Of a stretch of 64,000 nucleotides of DNA, positions 12,331 to 25,096 are shown in pieces. The notes under the pieces are model-generated. The model worked only from the letters and a program-made list of their open reading frames with translations. It had not been told where the DNA came from and did no database searches. The DNA comes from Phlebotomus papatasi (taxonomy: Eukaryota > Arthropoda > Insecta > Diptera > Psychodidae), in NCBI RefSeq assembly GCF_024763615.1, contig NC_077222.1:60140001-60204000 (forward strand). The letters run 5' to 3'. Position 1 is the stretch's first letter, and each line of letters starts with the position of its first letter. Position numbers and translations under genes: made by a program.

Positions 12331-14241
12331 AATATTTGCAGTTTCACATTTTTCTGAAGAACATATTTGTGCAATCTTACAATAACAACTATAGTAAAAA
12401 GGAAACCTACTATTATCGTAATAATTTTTTTCTTTACTGTACGTTTACATGCACAAGGATAATTTAGTCAAGCAACTATTTCTTAAAATTTATTGCAATT
12501 TGGATTTCTAAACCCAAGTTTCCTCTATAATGCCCAACGCACAATAACTTTTGTTTAGTAAGCATGTTTTTGACATTTCAATGAGAGTGAGTGATATCTA
12601 GGTCTAGTCATCTCGCTCATTCATATGGGAAATTTTGAAAACATGTTTACAAACAAAAGTTTTTGTGCGCTGGTCATAATATTTTCGAAATTAAGTTTAC
12701 TACATACCGCAGATGAAGCTGATTTTGGCCTCCGCAGGTGACTTTGACACCCTGCTGTTTATGAGCTTTTCTATAATTTAATAATGGATAAAGTATCAAG
12801 CTACATAATTTCGTACTGCAATGTTATCACATTCTTGTCTAGTTTAGTAAGGTTTAGTACTCAATCGAAATATAACATAATAGCCCTGATACTTGCTCGT
12901 TAAACCATTTTAAGTTCTAAAAGAATCCTTTGAGGATTTTTCCACCCTTCAGATCCTTCAGATACATCCCTCTATTGGGTGCATTATCGAAGTTCTTCTT
13001 CTGGATTAATGACCCTTTGAAAGGCACTTCTGAGCAGCAATTTGCTGCGATGCTGTCTTTGAAATGCGAAAGAGAACTTTTTCAGGAAATTGAACTAAGA
13101 AAGTCTGGTGTTGTCTATCGTTTGAGTAAGTTGCTCCTGATAAACAAAGTCTCAAGTCTGGGCAGGAAGTTGTATCGCCTTGTGTATTTTGCATTGAATT
13201 GTCTCAGATGACGGCGACGTAAACCTTAGCCAGAAAACTTTTCTAATTAATCATAGATTTGCCAGCAGCACGCAATTCTATCAGCTGACGACGTCATTAG
13301 TCAGTTGCTGGAGCGTGCAAAATGGTAAATTTATAGACTTGCTGCTATACTCCATGATTTCCTTATAAAACGAATCTTGACATTAGAGAGTAATTGCCGT
13401 TTTGTCCAGAAAAAAAAAGAAATCAAGTCTCGGCAAGTATCATCGCTTTATAAATGAAATTTTGTTCCGGCTGAAATTCAATTATCCATTTATTTGTTAG
13501 GGTATTTTTCAGTAGAGCTTTTAAACACAGTCATTGAATTTCATCAGGGATAATCTCAGTAAATTCAAAACCGTCATCTCCAACTCTCCATTGATTGCTG
13601 CGAAAGTCGAAACCGTCGAAATAATGCATTTATGTCGCACTATGAATATTTTATTAGAATTTTAAGATTTTCTTTTAATTTTTACGTAACTTGATATAAA
13701 TTTTATGCCTTTTCAGAATCCGGTTTTATCTTAAGTTTAGAATATTTTCCTCAATTTTAAACTTTACCAATCCTTATTTACTGCTTATGTGATTTTTTTC
13801 AATATTTTAGTATAATTAAATAAAAGAATAATAATCTACTTTAAATTAGAAAAAGTTTGATTTGTATCCAGTGACGCGTTTGAGAGTAATCCCAAAAAAC
13901 ATGGTTTTGGAAGGAAAAGGGAGACTTGGGGGGCTGGAGGAAATAAGGGGCATATTAGTGATCCCAGAGGGGTCCCGATGGTCCCAAGTCTCAATCTCTA
14001 ACCATTTGGTCTCTAGGCATGGAAACGGCTAGACGGACAAACAGTGCGACGTTAAAAAACTCGAAACTTCACATTTCCAAAATTCAACCAAAATACGTTC
14101 TCTTAAACTTAAAGGGTAAAGAAGGAATCGAAATATAACTCAAAATCGATGGATTATAAATATATTATACTGCTCTATCTGTGAAGTTTAAGCAATAGTA
14201 TAAATTCTTGTAGAAAATTCTCCCACGATTCATAAATGATC

Positions 14242-14479
14242 TACAGTAGACTCTCTCTAAATTGGGCATTTGGGGCAAAATGTCATCCGGTTTATCGATA
14301 GATTTAGGCGTCAAAGCTTTTTTAAATGCCACAAAAAGTGCTTAAATATAAAAAATCACGATAAAATAGGAAGAACTACAGCGAATTTGAGCAAATTTGC
14401 TTCATAATTAAACGTGAAAATTGTCAACAAAATTTTTCGCCCGATTGAAAAAGAGCCGATTGAGTGAGAGTCTACTGTA
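14242..14479. mobile_element. MITE with CAGTAGACTCTC termini and TA duplication
   Basis: TA-CAGTAGACTCTCTCTAAAT at the left and GAGTGAGAGTCTACTG-TA at the right. TA flanks and the CAGTAGACTCTC start resemble Tc1/mariner-pogo-type non-autonomous elements; that class is inference. 238 bp, no coding capacity. Confidence 0.75.
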
Positions 14480-14639
14480 CTCATTTTTGTAAGTCAGTGT
14501 CTGTTTATTAACATTTTTTGTAAATCAGTCTCAAAGTCATATCCAATTCAAATTTTTTGTTGAATAAACTAACCCGCTTTATCCTAATTTTCATGCAAAG
14601 ATTTTCCTTTTAGCGAGCTAAAAAGGCTTATGTGGCACT

Positions 14640-16870
14640 ACCAAGCAGTCCAAGTATGGGGAAAAGTGGAATTCATTAATAACTTGATCCTCTCGGATAA
14701 GGGTGCATATGAGCTGAGTGAGAGTTCATATACGAAAGTGTAATCCGTCCGGAAGAAAAGGATCGCCGGAACGTGACTCCTTTTCAAATGCACAACATCC
14801 ATTTTTCCACGAGATTCCTCGTCTTGTCTTTGATTTCATGGAATTAGAAAGAATGGGGAATCGTCGCTGTAACACTCCGCAAAGTGGATTACACCAAATT
14901 GCATTTTATTAGCACCAGCTCTAACTTATGACTCTGCTCCATTGTCAAGTTCATCCCTTGAGGGATGGGTAATGAACCAGGTTCGAAGGGGACCTTCTCA
15001 ATTGAGGACGGGTTCAAGAACAAGTTGTGGCACTCAAAGTTCAACTATCCTCCCCCGAGGCTGTCTCAAGCTCAGGGACTTTGCAAAAGATGCACTTGCA
15101 ATCTCCCATCAGTCTCATTCCAATCACATTTTATGACACCAATTTTGTGTTAATTAGTCAGGGACACTTTTCGACGGCAATAAGTAGCTTTCACCGGGAG
15201 TCTTCATCGATTAAATTAACATATCCTTAAAAATAGCATCAGAATAGTGATTCTATCCCAGCATCTCCAGATGATATCTCCTAACAATTTCCTCTGGCAT
15301 GTTTTATGCAAATTGTGGATGTTGGGGCACTTCTTAATGGATTTTTTTTTCCCAAAGACATTTTCCTTTTGGTGTCAGCTAAGAAAAAGGACAAGCGAGA
15401 GCTTTAAGAAATGCCTTGTAATTACTTTTTTTGCCACTCTCATTTGAGAAAACAGAAAAAAAAAGGTTTTGTGGAGGGAGGAGACTCTCAAGGACTTCCA
15501 AAGTGTAATTTAATTTTCCAAGAGATCTGTTAATTTCAAAATGATCCCTCCGAAATTTTCTCAATCAGTGAAGATATATTTAATAATATATCCAGTGAAT
15601 ATAAAATATGGTGATTTTGAGGAATGTGAAAATAAATTCTTAAAAATCTACATGGTAACTTTAAATTTATGATTCATCGTATTTAATTACAGATGTGGAC
15701 AATTCCAGAACGTAATTTCGAACAAAGAAGTCAAAATAAGAATGAAATGAAAATGTAGCACGGAAATACCTTCCACATCCGAACAAATCCGTTTATGTGG
15801 AGACCTATAAGAGAAAGTTTCGGATCCAGGAGAGTGATAGAGAGAGTAGAGAAGTCGTTGCTGAAGATGGTAAAAGGGAATGGAAAAGAAGAGCTTTCCG
15901 TATCCGTTTCTGAATGCATCTCATATTTCACGGGCATGTGAATGAAAAGCCTCGCTTCTTTGACGTTTATGTTCTTCGTCCTTTGTTACCACCCCTTCAG
16001 CCCCATCAATTCTCCTCGGAGTTTTTGTTGTCTCACCAGCAAGTAAATCAAATCACAACTCTCTCGATCCGACTTTCAATTTCAACGGAGGATCAGATGT
16101 ATCACAAAAAAAAACTCCTGTGTTCCAATTCTTTATGCAAAATGCAAGAAGTCTCCTCAATAAGTCACTTCGACCGTTTCCAGCCATGACAGCTCATATT
16201 TCCTCCGTGAGAGAAAATCCTTTTACCAGCAAAAAAAGACACCTGCATTTTATTGTTTCCATTACACCATATTTGTCTCACATGACGACTGTATTGCCGG
16301 AATGAGGCAATTTGCACAACATACCCTTCTTTAATCGGAGGGGGTCTCCTGGGCAACAAAGTTGTTTGCCTCAGAGCTACAGAATCTAATTGGGGCACCC
16401 CAAATCCTATTGAGAGAATTGAGGGAATCGATGATCAACTATCCTGAAGCTCTCTCTCATATTTTCATCCTATCAGACAAATCCCTTTGGGGACTATGAT
16501 GCTCAACCTCTTCATGCCTTCCAATTAAACCATCTCGCGATTGTTGAGCATTTATCTGGTGAATAACTGTTAGATGGATTGAAAAATGTGCCAAAAATCC
16601 AAATGAGCCCCTTCCGGTGAGATGAATAAGCATTTTCAGCCCGTCAACAGCCCCATTTTTGCTGAGTCAGAGACGAAATTGTTTCGCGGAGCGAGGGGTG
16701 CCCCTTCGTGGGGATTTAAATTTAAGCATTTTTGGGACACGTCTGCTTGTGACATGCAGAAACACAACACTTCTACCAGCACCCAAGGAATTCAAGAAGA
16801 TTTATCATCATATGTGTGACAATTTAGTGCTGGGTACTTAATTATTTCCCACGTGTCTTTCCATAGAGGA
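14640..16870. other. GC-richer unique block, function unknown
   Basis: Low in repeats and less AT-biased than the flanks. Short overlapping frames occur on both strands, but none has a recognisable domain or clear splice pattern. Candidate conserved non-coding region downstream of neuroligin. Confidence 0.3.
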
Positions 16871-18205
16871 ACTCGGAAAGAGGAGTTAAATTTTATCTTA
16901 ACATGAGCCAATTTTTTTAATCCTTCACTACCTCATAATAGGTATTGTTATTATTTCAAAGGATTAATAGAATATTCATTGTGGCAAAATTTACTGTAAA
17001 CACTGGGAATAAGGAGAATATAATATTATACAACCATGTTATTTTAAGTGTTAAGAATCTGATGCATTTGCACGAGAGCTTTCTTGGAGGCGTTGAAAAA
17101 ATTCTTTATTAATTCCTGGTCACGGTCTCTAACTCACGAAGAATGTGTGAATTCGCGTTCATAATTTATCGCTTGTGATGAAATATCGTTTGCATGGCAT
17201 TTCCTGCTATTTATGGGATCACACGTTTACCAGTTTGGATGGGAAAATTCGCTGAGTCTCCTGACGAGTTGAGGCTCATTTTATTCCTCATCCTCACCTC
17301 AATTAGCCACAAAGTGATTACACCTGATTTATCGTTCAAGTGGATTTGCATTTAATCCAAAGGGAAAAGTCTATATGGCAATATTGGATACATTTGAGAT
17401 TTGTTGCTTAATAAGCAGAACAAATAATTTGTCAGTTATATTGATTTAACCGATTTATCATTAATATAAACGTATTTGGAATTCGAGGATACCAACTCAA
17501 TTTATTGCAATTTTGAAATTTTGAGAAAGTGAATTTAATATATTTTCATAAAGATCTATAAAAACGATTTAATTACTTTCTATGGATTTCTTTTTAATTA
17601 ATCTGAACTTTTTTTTAAGAAAAAAGAGAACAACAATTTAAAATTAAATTTGTTATAATTTATAATATTAATATTGAAAAAGCGTCAGAGTAATTATTGT
17701 AGGAAGAGTTACTTTTTATCCACTTAAAAATCTACAGCCAAGTGTTGTTTAATATATGGGAGATAACTTTAAAATAATATTAATATTTTATATTAAGAAG
17801 AAAAATCTGTAAAGATGGGAGTAGTTGCACCTGGATATATAAAGTATCCCCTATTAAATATTGGAAGGAGAAGAATCTCAACTTAAATATATATTTAAAG
17901 GGGGACGATTTAAATATAATAATAATAAAAGGCACAGCTTGCATTCAGGAAAAGAAATAAACAAACAAAAGCGAACAAAAGGCTCAATAATTCATTATTG
18001 CTGTCCAAGAATTATATAATATAATTACACCAATACTCATAAATTTCAATTATTAAAAAAAATACGATTAAATACGATGCAATTCAATTCCTTCTTCTTT
18101 ATCACAAAGTCTTCCTTTTACCTGGATTTTGTTTCTAAAAATTAATTTTGCATTTTATCTCAAACGTCTTTCTCCTTTTAAAATATTCTTTCTATTCATG
18201 TTTCT
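16871..18205. other. AT-rich non-coding sequence
   Basis: No gene or organised repeat seen. Confidence 0.45.
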
Positions 18206-18433
18206 AAGGGAGACCGGGGCAGAAGTAGAGAGTAATTGAAATTTTTTCTTTGGCTATAATTTGTAAAAACATGTTTGAATCACACTAATATATAAATATT
18301 TAATACATAGTGAGGGAACTCACTATGTATTAACTCAGATTAGGAATATTGTGCTCAATATTCTTTCGAAGGAGAACTATACCACCACATTGTCTAATTC
18401 TACCCCTGACTAATTCTGCCCCAGTTTCCCTTA
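18206..18433. mobile_element. MITE family A, copy 2 (intact)
   Basis: Begins AAGGGAGACCGGGGCAGAAG and ends ACTAATTCTGCCCCAGTTTC then CCTT. The centre (18302-18331) holds a perfect 13-bp-arm hairpin AATACATAGTGAG / CTCACTATGTATT with a 4-base loop. Confidence 0.78.
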
Positions 18434-19129
18434 TGCTAATAAGTTTTTATATTTTTTAATAATGTTTTTCGACAATTTGATTTTGAAATAAAACACAGAT
18501 ATTTTTTCTCTAGAAGAGACTTGGTTGAATTTAAGATGTCCATAAATCATATTTTTAGATCGCTACCATATCTTCTTGAAAATAAAACAGAAATTAATGT
18601 AATATTTTGAAAAATCATAAAAATTTTATTCCATTTACTTTTTTGACAATAAAAAATTATTATTAGTGTAATAACTTGTTCCTTACCTGCCAAAGTTTTT
18701 GAAGACCGCACATTCCACAATGAAGTAGAAAAATCTGAAAATTCTATGTCATTTTTTTCTTTAAAAATCTTTGTCGTGTGAGTAATTTGAAATCGCTTGA
18801 TAGAAAGAATTCCTCGAAAAAAATCTCAACTACATATTCTACACAGAAATGACGTGTGGGAATTCATGTTTTTATCTTGCCAATCAAGCTGACATGGTAT
18901 AAGAGAAATAAATGGGAAGGACATCTCCCACAAAAGTTTACCCATCATATGTAAATCGTCGGGTGTTTCATCAAACGCCGTATAGCTACTATTTTGGTAA
19001 TCTTCTAATATTAATGTAGTATATTAAAGAAAGAGCATTTTCAATAGTTTTTAAATTACTCATTAATGGTTTTTGCAAATATATAAATTTAATGAAATTG
19101 ATGAATGTTTAAAAATATAATTGTATACA

Positions 19130-19294
19130 ATGAAATCACATTAGTGAAAATTCTATTTTGTGAACTATTGTTAAAACTATTAACCTATATTCTATTAAAT
19201 TCGATTAACGAATTGAAATTTTAGCCTTGGGAAATAGGAGAAAAATTAAAATATTCAAAGGCTGCTGCGTTCAGAGGCAGACCACTTTCCCCTA
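19130..19294. repeat. Diverged copy of the 52051-52210 MITE
   Basis: ATTGAAATTTTAGCCTTGGG, AAATAGGAGAAAAATT and GCAGACCACTTTCCCCTA match 52120-52210; the left end is eroded. Confidence 0.6.
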
Positions 19295-20369
19295 TATAGC
19301 AGATAGGGAAGCGTCGGGTATTTTTACTAATATAATTATTTTTATAACTCTATTAATAAAGATGAAGTTTAAGATGAATAAGTTTTTGTTTAACATGTGT
19401 TTAGGATTGCTAAAATCTATAGCAATAGCACAATTTCTAGACAATTCATTTATTGTTAATTTATATTCATTTCAAAGCTGTGAAATCATCCAACCCTCTT
19501 CGATGCTTTACACAGCAATTGGATATTGGATATGGTGTAATATCTAAACGAATTTGCAGTATCCTTACGAATGATAGGTATGCTATTACTGCTAGAACTC
19601 TCCCGAGAGAGCCGTACAGTCCCTTGATATTTTGATCCCCAAAATTTCTACCTTCCACCGTTTAAAAAATATTTTATTCAAAATTATTTTTGTGAATTAG
19701 ACAATTTGACGCTCTATATCCCTGTTCGTTTAACTGTTGCCAGACCTAGGGGCCAAACGTTTAGACAAAGCGATTGGGAATCCTCAGGGAACTCACAAGT
19801 CAACCCAAGGATTATATTATAGCATGAACTTCATTATCTTTCATCCCCTCAGAAACTCATTGAACGATTTTTTAAATATATTTTTCATGTTGGCTTAAGC
19901 ATATTTTGTCTAATAAAAATACCGTTAAATCATCCCTAATAAGAGAGCAAAACGAACAAAACGATTTAAGTGATGTTTTTTTAATTATGTAAAATGGACC
20001 GATTTGCAAACAAACTGAAGCTCATTCCAAGCCATCAACCACCGACCATATCGTTCTTTTTATCGAGCGATCGTTCTTTTACTTTCTTTCGCTTCTCAAT
20101 CTTATTTATACCTGTCAAACCTTTTATTCTTTACAATATTCATATATACTCGTATTTACTATTCTTATCGCTGATAGTCTTTATCGTCCTGAAAGATTCT
20201 GATCCCATAAAGAAGACTCATGTCTTGTAAATTAAAGATTAGCTCGAGTAGAGAATATTCTGCCTATAGCGGAATTTATTATCCCTGCATTATTACCAGT
20301 TTTTCAAGGTAAAAAAGTTGAACGGACTTCAGGAAGCACATTTATTAAGCGATTGAAGCAAGTTTGGGT

Positions 20370-20830
20370 TCATTGGAAAGGTCTTGGAATTTCTGATAAG
20401 TGTGAAACAGTTTCAGTCGTTCTCAATCTGTAATAAACCGTTAACTAATTTGAGTCATCTATAAAAATTTTTAAATCGATACAATTCAGATGTGATTCGG
20501 TAAATATATGCCCTAGACAGACTTACGACTTAAGCTGAGAAACGGCTTCGTGAGAAACTGTTGAAAAGGTTGAAAATATAGTTTATTAATTATTTTGATT
20601 AAAATTACGTTAAGACATTTATCGATTTAAGCCATAAGTATGTCCAGCACATTAGAGATAAATAGTGCAATGAAAAAAACTTTGCGAAATTGCCAAACTG
20701 ATTAGCACTATGCCTTACCAAATGAATTGAACCTGCAAGAAAGTAACTCACTGCTTTCGAGGTATCAAATCCAAGTCAAGAGCTCGAGTTTTTCACAAAT
20801 TTAGAACGATTGACTACCTCATTTTCTTCT
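20370..20830 (+). repeat. Repeat family C copy interrupted by a MITE
   Basis: GGTTCATTGGAAAGGTCTTG...GTGATTCGGTAAATATATG before, and GCTTTCGAGGTATCAAATCC...GAGCTCGAG after, the MITE at 20513-20647. Equivalent segments are continuous in the 8160-8440 copy. Confidence 0.5.
20513..20647. mobile_element. MITE family E, copy 1
   Basis: CTAGACAGACTTACGACTTA...GATTTAAGCCATAAGTATGT then CCAG: imperfect inverted ends shared with 26221-26388 and 32389-32605. No coding capacity. Confidence 0.7.
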
Positions 20831-22309
20831 AAAAATGAAAAAGTTTATTAATATGAATTTTGATATATCAACTTAGAAGTAGACGATGCTATCCACAGTT
20901 GATGAAAATTTTCTAAAAAGTTGTATGTTCTTGAAAACCTGTCAAAATCTTAATACAACACTATATGATACAATCGACAAATTTTCTATGTAGCAGTTTT
21001 GAGAAACAGAAAGTTTTCCAATGAAAAATTCTTCCATTATTGAATGATGTTGGGTAGAAAAGTTGACTAAAACTTGACTGAAAAATATATTCAGTGAAAC
21101 GTGAAACACTACAATTGTAGATATATGGGATATAATGCATATAGAGAATGGGAGATGCTGAAGGCGTGCAGATATGCAGTTTCTTTAGAATATAATTTTA
21201 TTCAGCTGAAGAAATGTGTGGAAAATCTTATGTGAATTGGCATAGAAAAAGTTTTGAAGGAGAGAAATGGACAACGAATTGTTGAAAGAAATATAACATT
21301 TGACGATGCGAAAACTTTGAGCATATAACCAATAAAGGATGAAACATGCAAAACACTTTAGGTAATTCTTACTCCATTTATTTTTCAATTTTTATTTCTT
21401 TCTTTACTGTTTCTTTATACAATTTGATTCCTTTCTTGCATATCAAACAACACAACAAGGTATTTTCTGATTCTTCACCATTTGCTATGCATAGGTTGTC
21501 TCACTACGCGCATTTGTCATTCATGAATATATAGATTTTATTTAGAAATGTCCTTTACCTCACATTGGGATTGAATCAAATGCAATTTTCATACAATTGC
21601 CCTAGTTTTTCATAGACCCATTCCTGGAATTCACAGCAAAATGTGCAAAATGCAGCTGATGTGTCATTTTTGTATTTCTGCCAATTAATATCATCAGCAA
21701 TTATCATCATCTCAGGGTGATGTTTTATTACGACTAAACACTAAGAGTATGGTATTTACACTCGAGAGTTTAAATGACTTAAGAATCCTAATGGTTTTGA
21801 AGATAGTAGATGCTTTGGCACCTTTTCTCATTGCACCATATTTTAGTTTGAAATTCCCAATTCTTTGCACGTACTTACAAGTGCACCACAAAATCTTGCT
21901 TTCTGCCACGACAATGGAATTTTAATTGTCGTCTAGAAAGAAAAGAAAAACATTCCAGGACTTCTCCAGATTCCTCTTCTTGAAGCACACTATAGTGCAT
22001 TATACTTAGGCCAAATTTCAGAAACTGGGTCATCATTTCCAAGGTTGTAGCTTCTCACATTCGTAGAAACAGCTTCAAGTTGATTTTTAGCGCCGAATAA
22101 ACGTGGAATCGGGTTTTATTTGGATGAGCCTCTAAAAGAAAACAGTGTAATCAACCTCCTTTAAAGAATCAAGTGGAGCTTTAAATTACTGTACTAGCCA
22201 AAACAAGATAAAAAAATCATAATCAGAAACTTGAAAAAAGTTTAATAATAATTCATCATTCACTGCCGATCGTTTGCAATGGGGTTCAGGGCTTTAAAAA
22301 ATAAATGCG
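20831..22309. other. AT-rich non-coding sequence
   Basis: No gene or organised repeat seen. Confidence 0.4.
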
Positions 22310-22500
22310 AGTTTTGCTTTAACCCATTCAGTCAATGTACCAGAAATACTTGAGATAGAATGTTCATATTTTGGGATTAGTTTCCTACAGATTAGTAGAT
22401 GAATTTTTTGAAAAGAAAAAAATTCTATCTCATATGGGGGCGCGGGGAGCCTCTGTCAAACACACGTCTTAACGGTCACTAAATTTAAATTCTGTGCATT
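22310..22500 (+). repeat. Repeat family C, partial copy
   Basis: AACCCATTCAGTCAATGTAC...GAGATAGAATGTTCATATTT...CAAACACACGTCTTAACGGT matches the reverse complement of 44640-44815. Confidence 0.75.
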
Positions 22501-23268
22501 AATTCATTACAAACTTTATTGCTTTAGATAGAGTGACTATCCAAGAACACCAATTGGCAACTAGAATTCAAATCAGGAAAGAGGAAAGACGCCAATTTTA
22601 ACAAATTCGACGGGATGTCGTATATTCTGTCCGCCATTTTGAGCAAAAATTTTGTATGACCTTCCGCGAAGCTAAAAAATAATAACAAAATGTATTTTCA
22701 TCTCTGTCGGACTATTTTTCTCAAGTAATTGAATAACTAACGTTACTAAAAATCCATTCTCGACAGCAATTCGGATAAAAATTGCCCAGAAATAAATCAT
22801 CAAAAATCACTCAATTTGCGTATGATGTATAATACAATGGTAAGGAATGGGTTAATATTGCATTTGAATTTGAGGACATTCTTTGAATTGAAATTAAAAA
22901 TTATAAATCTGAAATCTGAATCTAAAATTGACTATAAATGAGCTATAATTACTTTTATATATATTTTCAACCAGTGTTTCATTACGAAAGTTTTTAATGA
23001 TTGTACAGAAATTTAATTAAAATTTACAGCTAATTAATTACAGTCATTTCCCTATCCATATCAAAAGATTTTGCTTTACCTCAAATTTCATAAAATTGCG
23101 GTAATAAAAGTTAATTATTCAACTATCAATACATTATTGTTAATTTTTTTTGTTTCCGTTTCTGTATCCTCGTATCAAGCCTTAGGCCACAGACCTATTC
23201 GAACCGACACGACCAATATGATAAAAAATAATTTATGAAAAATATATTTAAAAAAATTAAAGTAAATA

Positions 23269-23490
23269 TAGGGGAAAGTACTCTCCCTTCGAACATTCCT
23301 GCCTTCGAATAATGTAAATTTCTTTTACTTTTTCTAAGAGATTTCCACATGATTTTGTCACATAGTCATCAATAATTGATAATAAGTTAACTAATATTTA
23401 ATAGATATGTTCAGGTCTCTTAGAAAAACTTAAAGAAAATTGACATTATTCGAAGGCATGAACGTTCGAAGGGAGAGTACCTTCCCCTAT
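23269..23490. mobile_element. MITE with TAGGGGAAAGTACTCTCC termini
   Basis: Long inverted ends, TAGGGGAAAGTACTCTCCCT / AGGGAGAGTACCTTCCCCTA, extending inward through TTCGAACATTCCTGCCTTCG and its mirror GAAGGCATGAACGTTCGAA. About 222 bp. Confidence 0.85.
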
Positions 23491-23593
23491 ATCCTATAAC
23501 ACTTCTTTGAAGAAATAAAGCCAGGCTCACTGTAATCACTATAAAAATTTAAAACCATCTTGTAAGGCTTTCTAGCCAGGAACTTATATTATA

Positions 23594-23812
23594 TAGGGGA
23601 ACACGCGCTACTTTCGCACGACTCCAAGATTCGGACAATTCATTTTTTTCTGTGTTCCTGATGGATTTGACCCATGGCCAAGCCCATGGCTCTGTTTAGA
23701 AATTTTTAAGCATTGGGCTAGCTATTAAAATGTAATCAAAATCATTAAAAACATATTTCAAAAAAAAATTGTTTGAAGCTTGAGTCGTTCTAATGTAGCA
23801 CGCTTTCCCTTA
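23594..23812. mobile_element. MITE with TAGGGGAACACGCGCTAC termini
   Basis: TAGGGGAACACGCGCTACTT...CACGACTC at the left, GAGTCGTTCTAATGTAGCAC then GCTTTCCCTTA at the right. The right half has a relative at 8520-8656. Confidence 0.75.
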
Positions 23813-24377
23813 GTACCAAAAGGATTGAAAATTTATAGCAAGCAAAATATATGAATTTGTTCATGTCATTGGAACTAAATCTTAGTCATTTCTGTCTGAA
23901 CTGTCAAACATAAATTTTACGGCAATAGAAAATTAGTTGTGCTTTGCCGCAATGTTTACCGGAACAGCCCTGGAAATTTAAAAAAAAAAGCCAATGGCTG
24001 GTTTTACACTGGAAAAAAAATCTGAGTGATGAATTGATAAAAATATCGTGATTCATCAGTCGAATTATTATTCGCGGTAAAAAAATTTTATTTTACGTTA
24101 TTTTTTATTTTATTCAGTATTGATAATTTTTGATGAATAAATGAACGTGGAGATAGAACTGGGAAAATGTCTAGCAAATATTTATAACGGAGAAGGACAT
24201 AAATCACCCAATTTCCAGAGAAAAGTGTTTCGGGAAAATGAGAAATGGTATATTTGGCAATTTGCCATGGAGTGTCATGATTTTCACAACGTCATCCAAA
24301 AGAGTGCATAAGGCTGATACAGTAGGAAATAATTCAAAAGGAGGAAGACGTTGAGGGTGAAAAAAGTAATCTCTTCC

Positions 24378-25096
24378 CTAGTCATAATTACCTGTCATGG
24401 TGCCACTATTTCTGCTCGTTGTGTTTGTATTTCTGGGCAAAGTCATGCATTCTGTGCGATACGTGATCTGCTGTGTCTGCATTCCTGTGGACTTGGGTAG
24501 TGTCATCATGCCGGCAAATGTGGCACCGGTGCCGCCTCGGGTGAATATCTGGGCATTCTTCATGGGGAGCGACACTTGTTCACTTCGACTCTTGTACGTG
24601 CCCGTATTGGAGTCATTCAGAGGAATTTTGGTCTGAATGCATCCGCCTGTCGTATTTATTTGGATACTGTTGGTACAAATGTGAGGAGACTTGATGTCGT
24701 TCGATAGCAGAATGGTACCAGAATCGTGATTTTCAACATCGACAATCACATTGGAGGACTGAGAGTGTCCCAAATGATAGTGGGCGTGCTTAATCGGATC
24801 AAAAGACTGCTGATGCATCTCACGCTGCTGATACTGCTTCTGAAGACTTTTGACCTCTAGACGTGTCTTGTCACGCTGATAGTACACACCAGCGAATATA
24901 AGCACATTGAGAATGAGAAGACTACAGCCAATGGCTATAGTGACACTGAGAGCCGTAGAGTATGCAGCATATCCCGAAGAATCGCCACTGTTCAGGGTAT
25001 CACTGGCAGAACTGTTGAGTGAGGATGTGGTGAAAGTGGTAAAATTCCCAACAGGCATACATGTTGTCAGCGATGAAGGCTCCACGGTAGTGATAC
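24378..25096 (-). CDS. Nlg: Neuroligin exon h: stalk, membrane helix and cytoplasmic tail
   Basis: Acceptor TATCCTCAG, then 719 bp to a TAG stop, residues 632-870. A Ser/Thr-rich stalk (about 637-679) precedes one hydrophobic helix, ALSVTIAIGCSLLILNVLIF (about 680-704), a stop-transfer RDKTR and a tail of about 165 residues with Gln/His-rich stretches. The tail holds the repeated motif MTLPK/MTLPR. The last residues before the stop, TMTGNYD, do not form a PDZ ligand. The sequence ACAG|GTAATT just before the stop (donor GT at 24391-24392) could be a splice donor, in which case the tail continues on an exon further left that I could not identify. Confidence 0.9.

Noticed and set aside
12930..13211. 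Plus-strand frame of 93 codons
   Set aside because: No recognisable domain, no neighbouring exon or promoter evidence, and length is compatible with chance.
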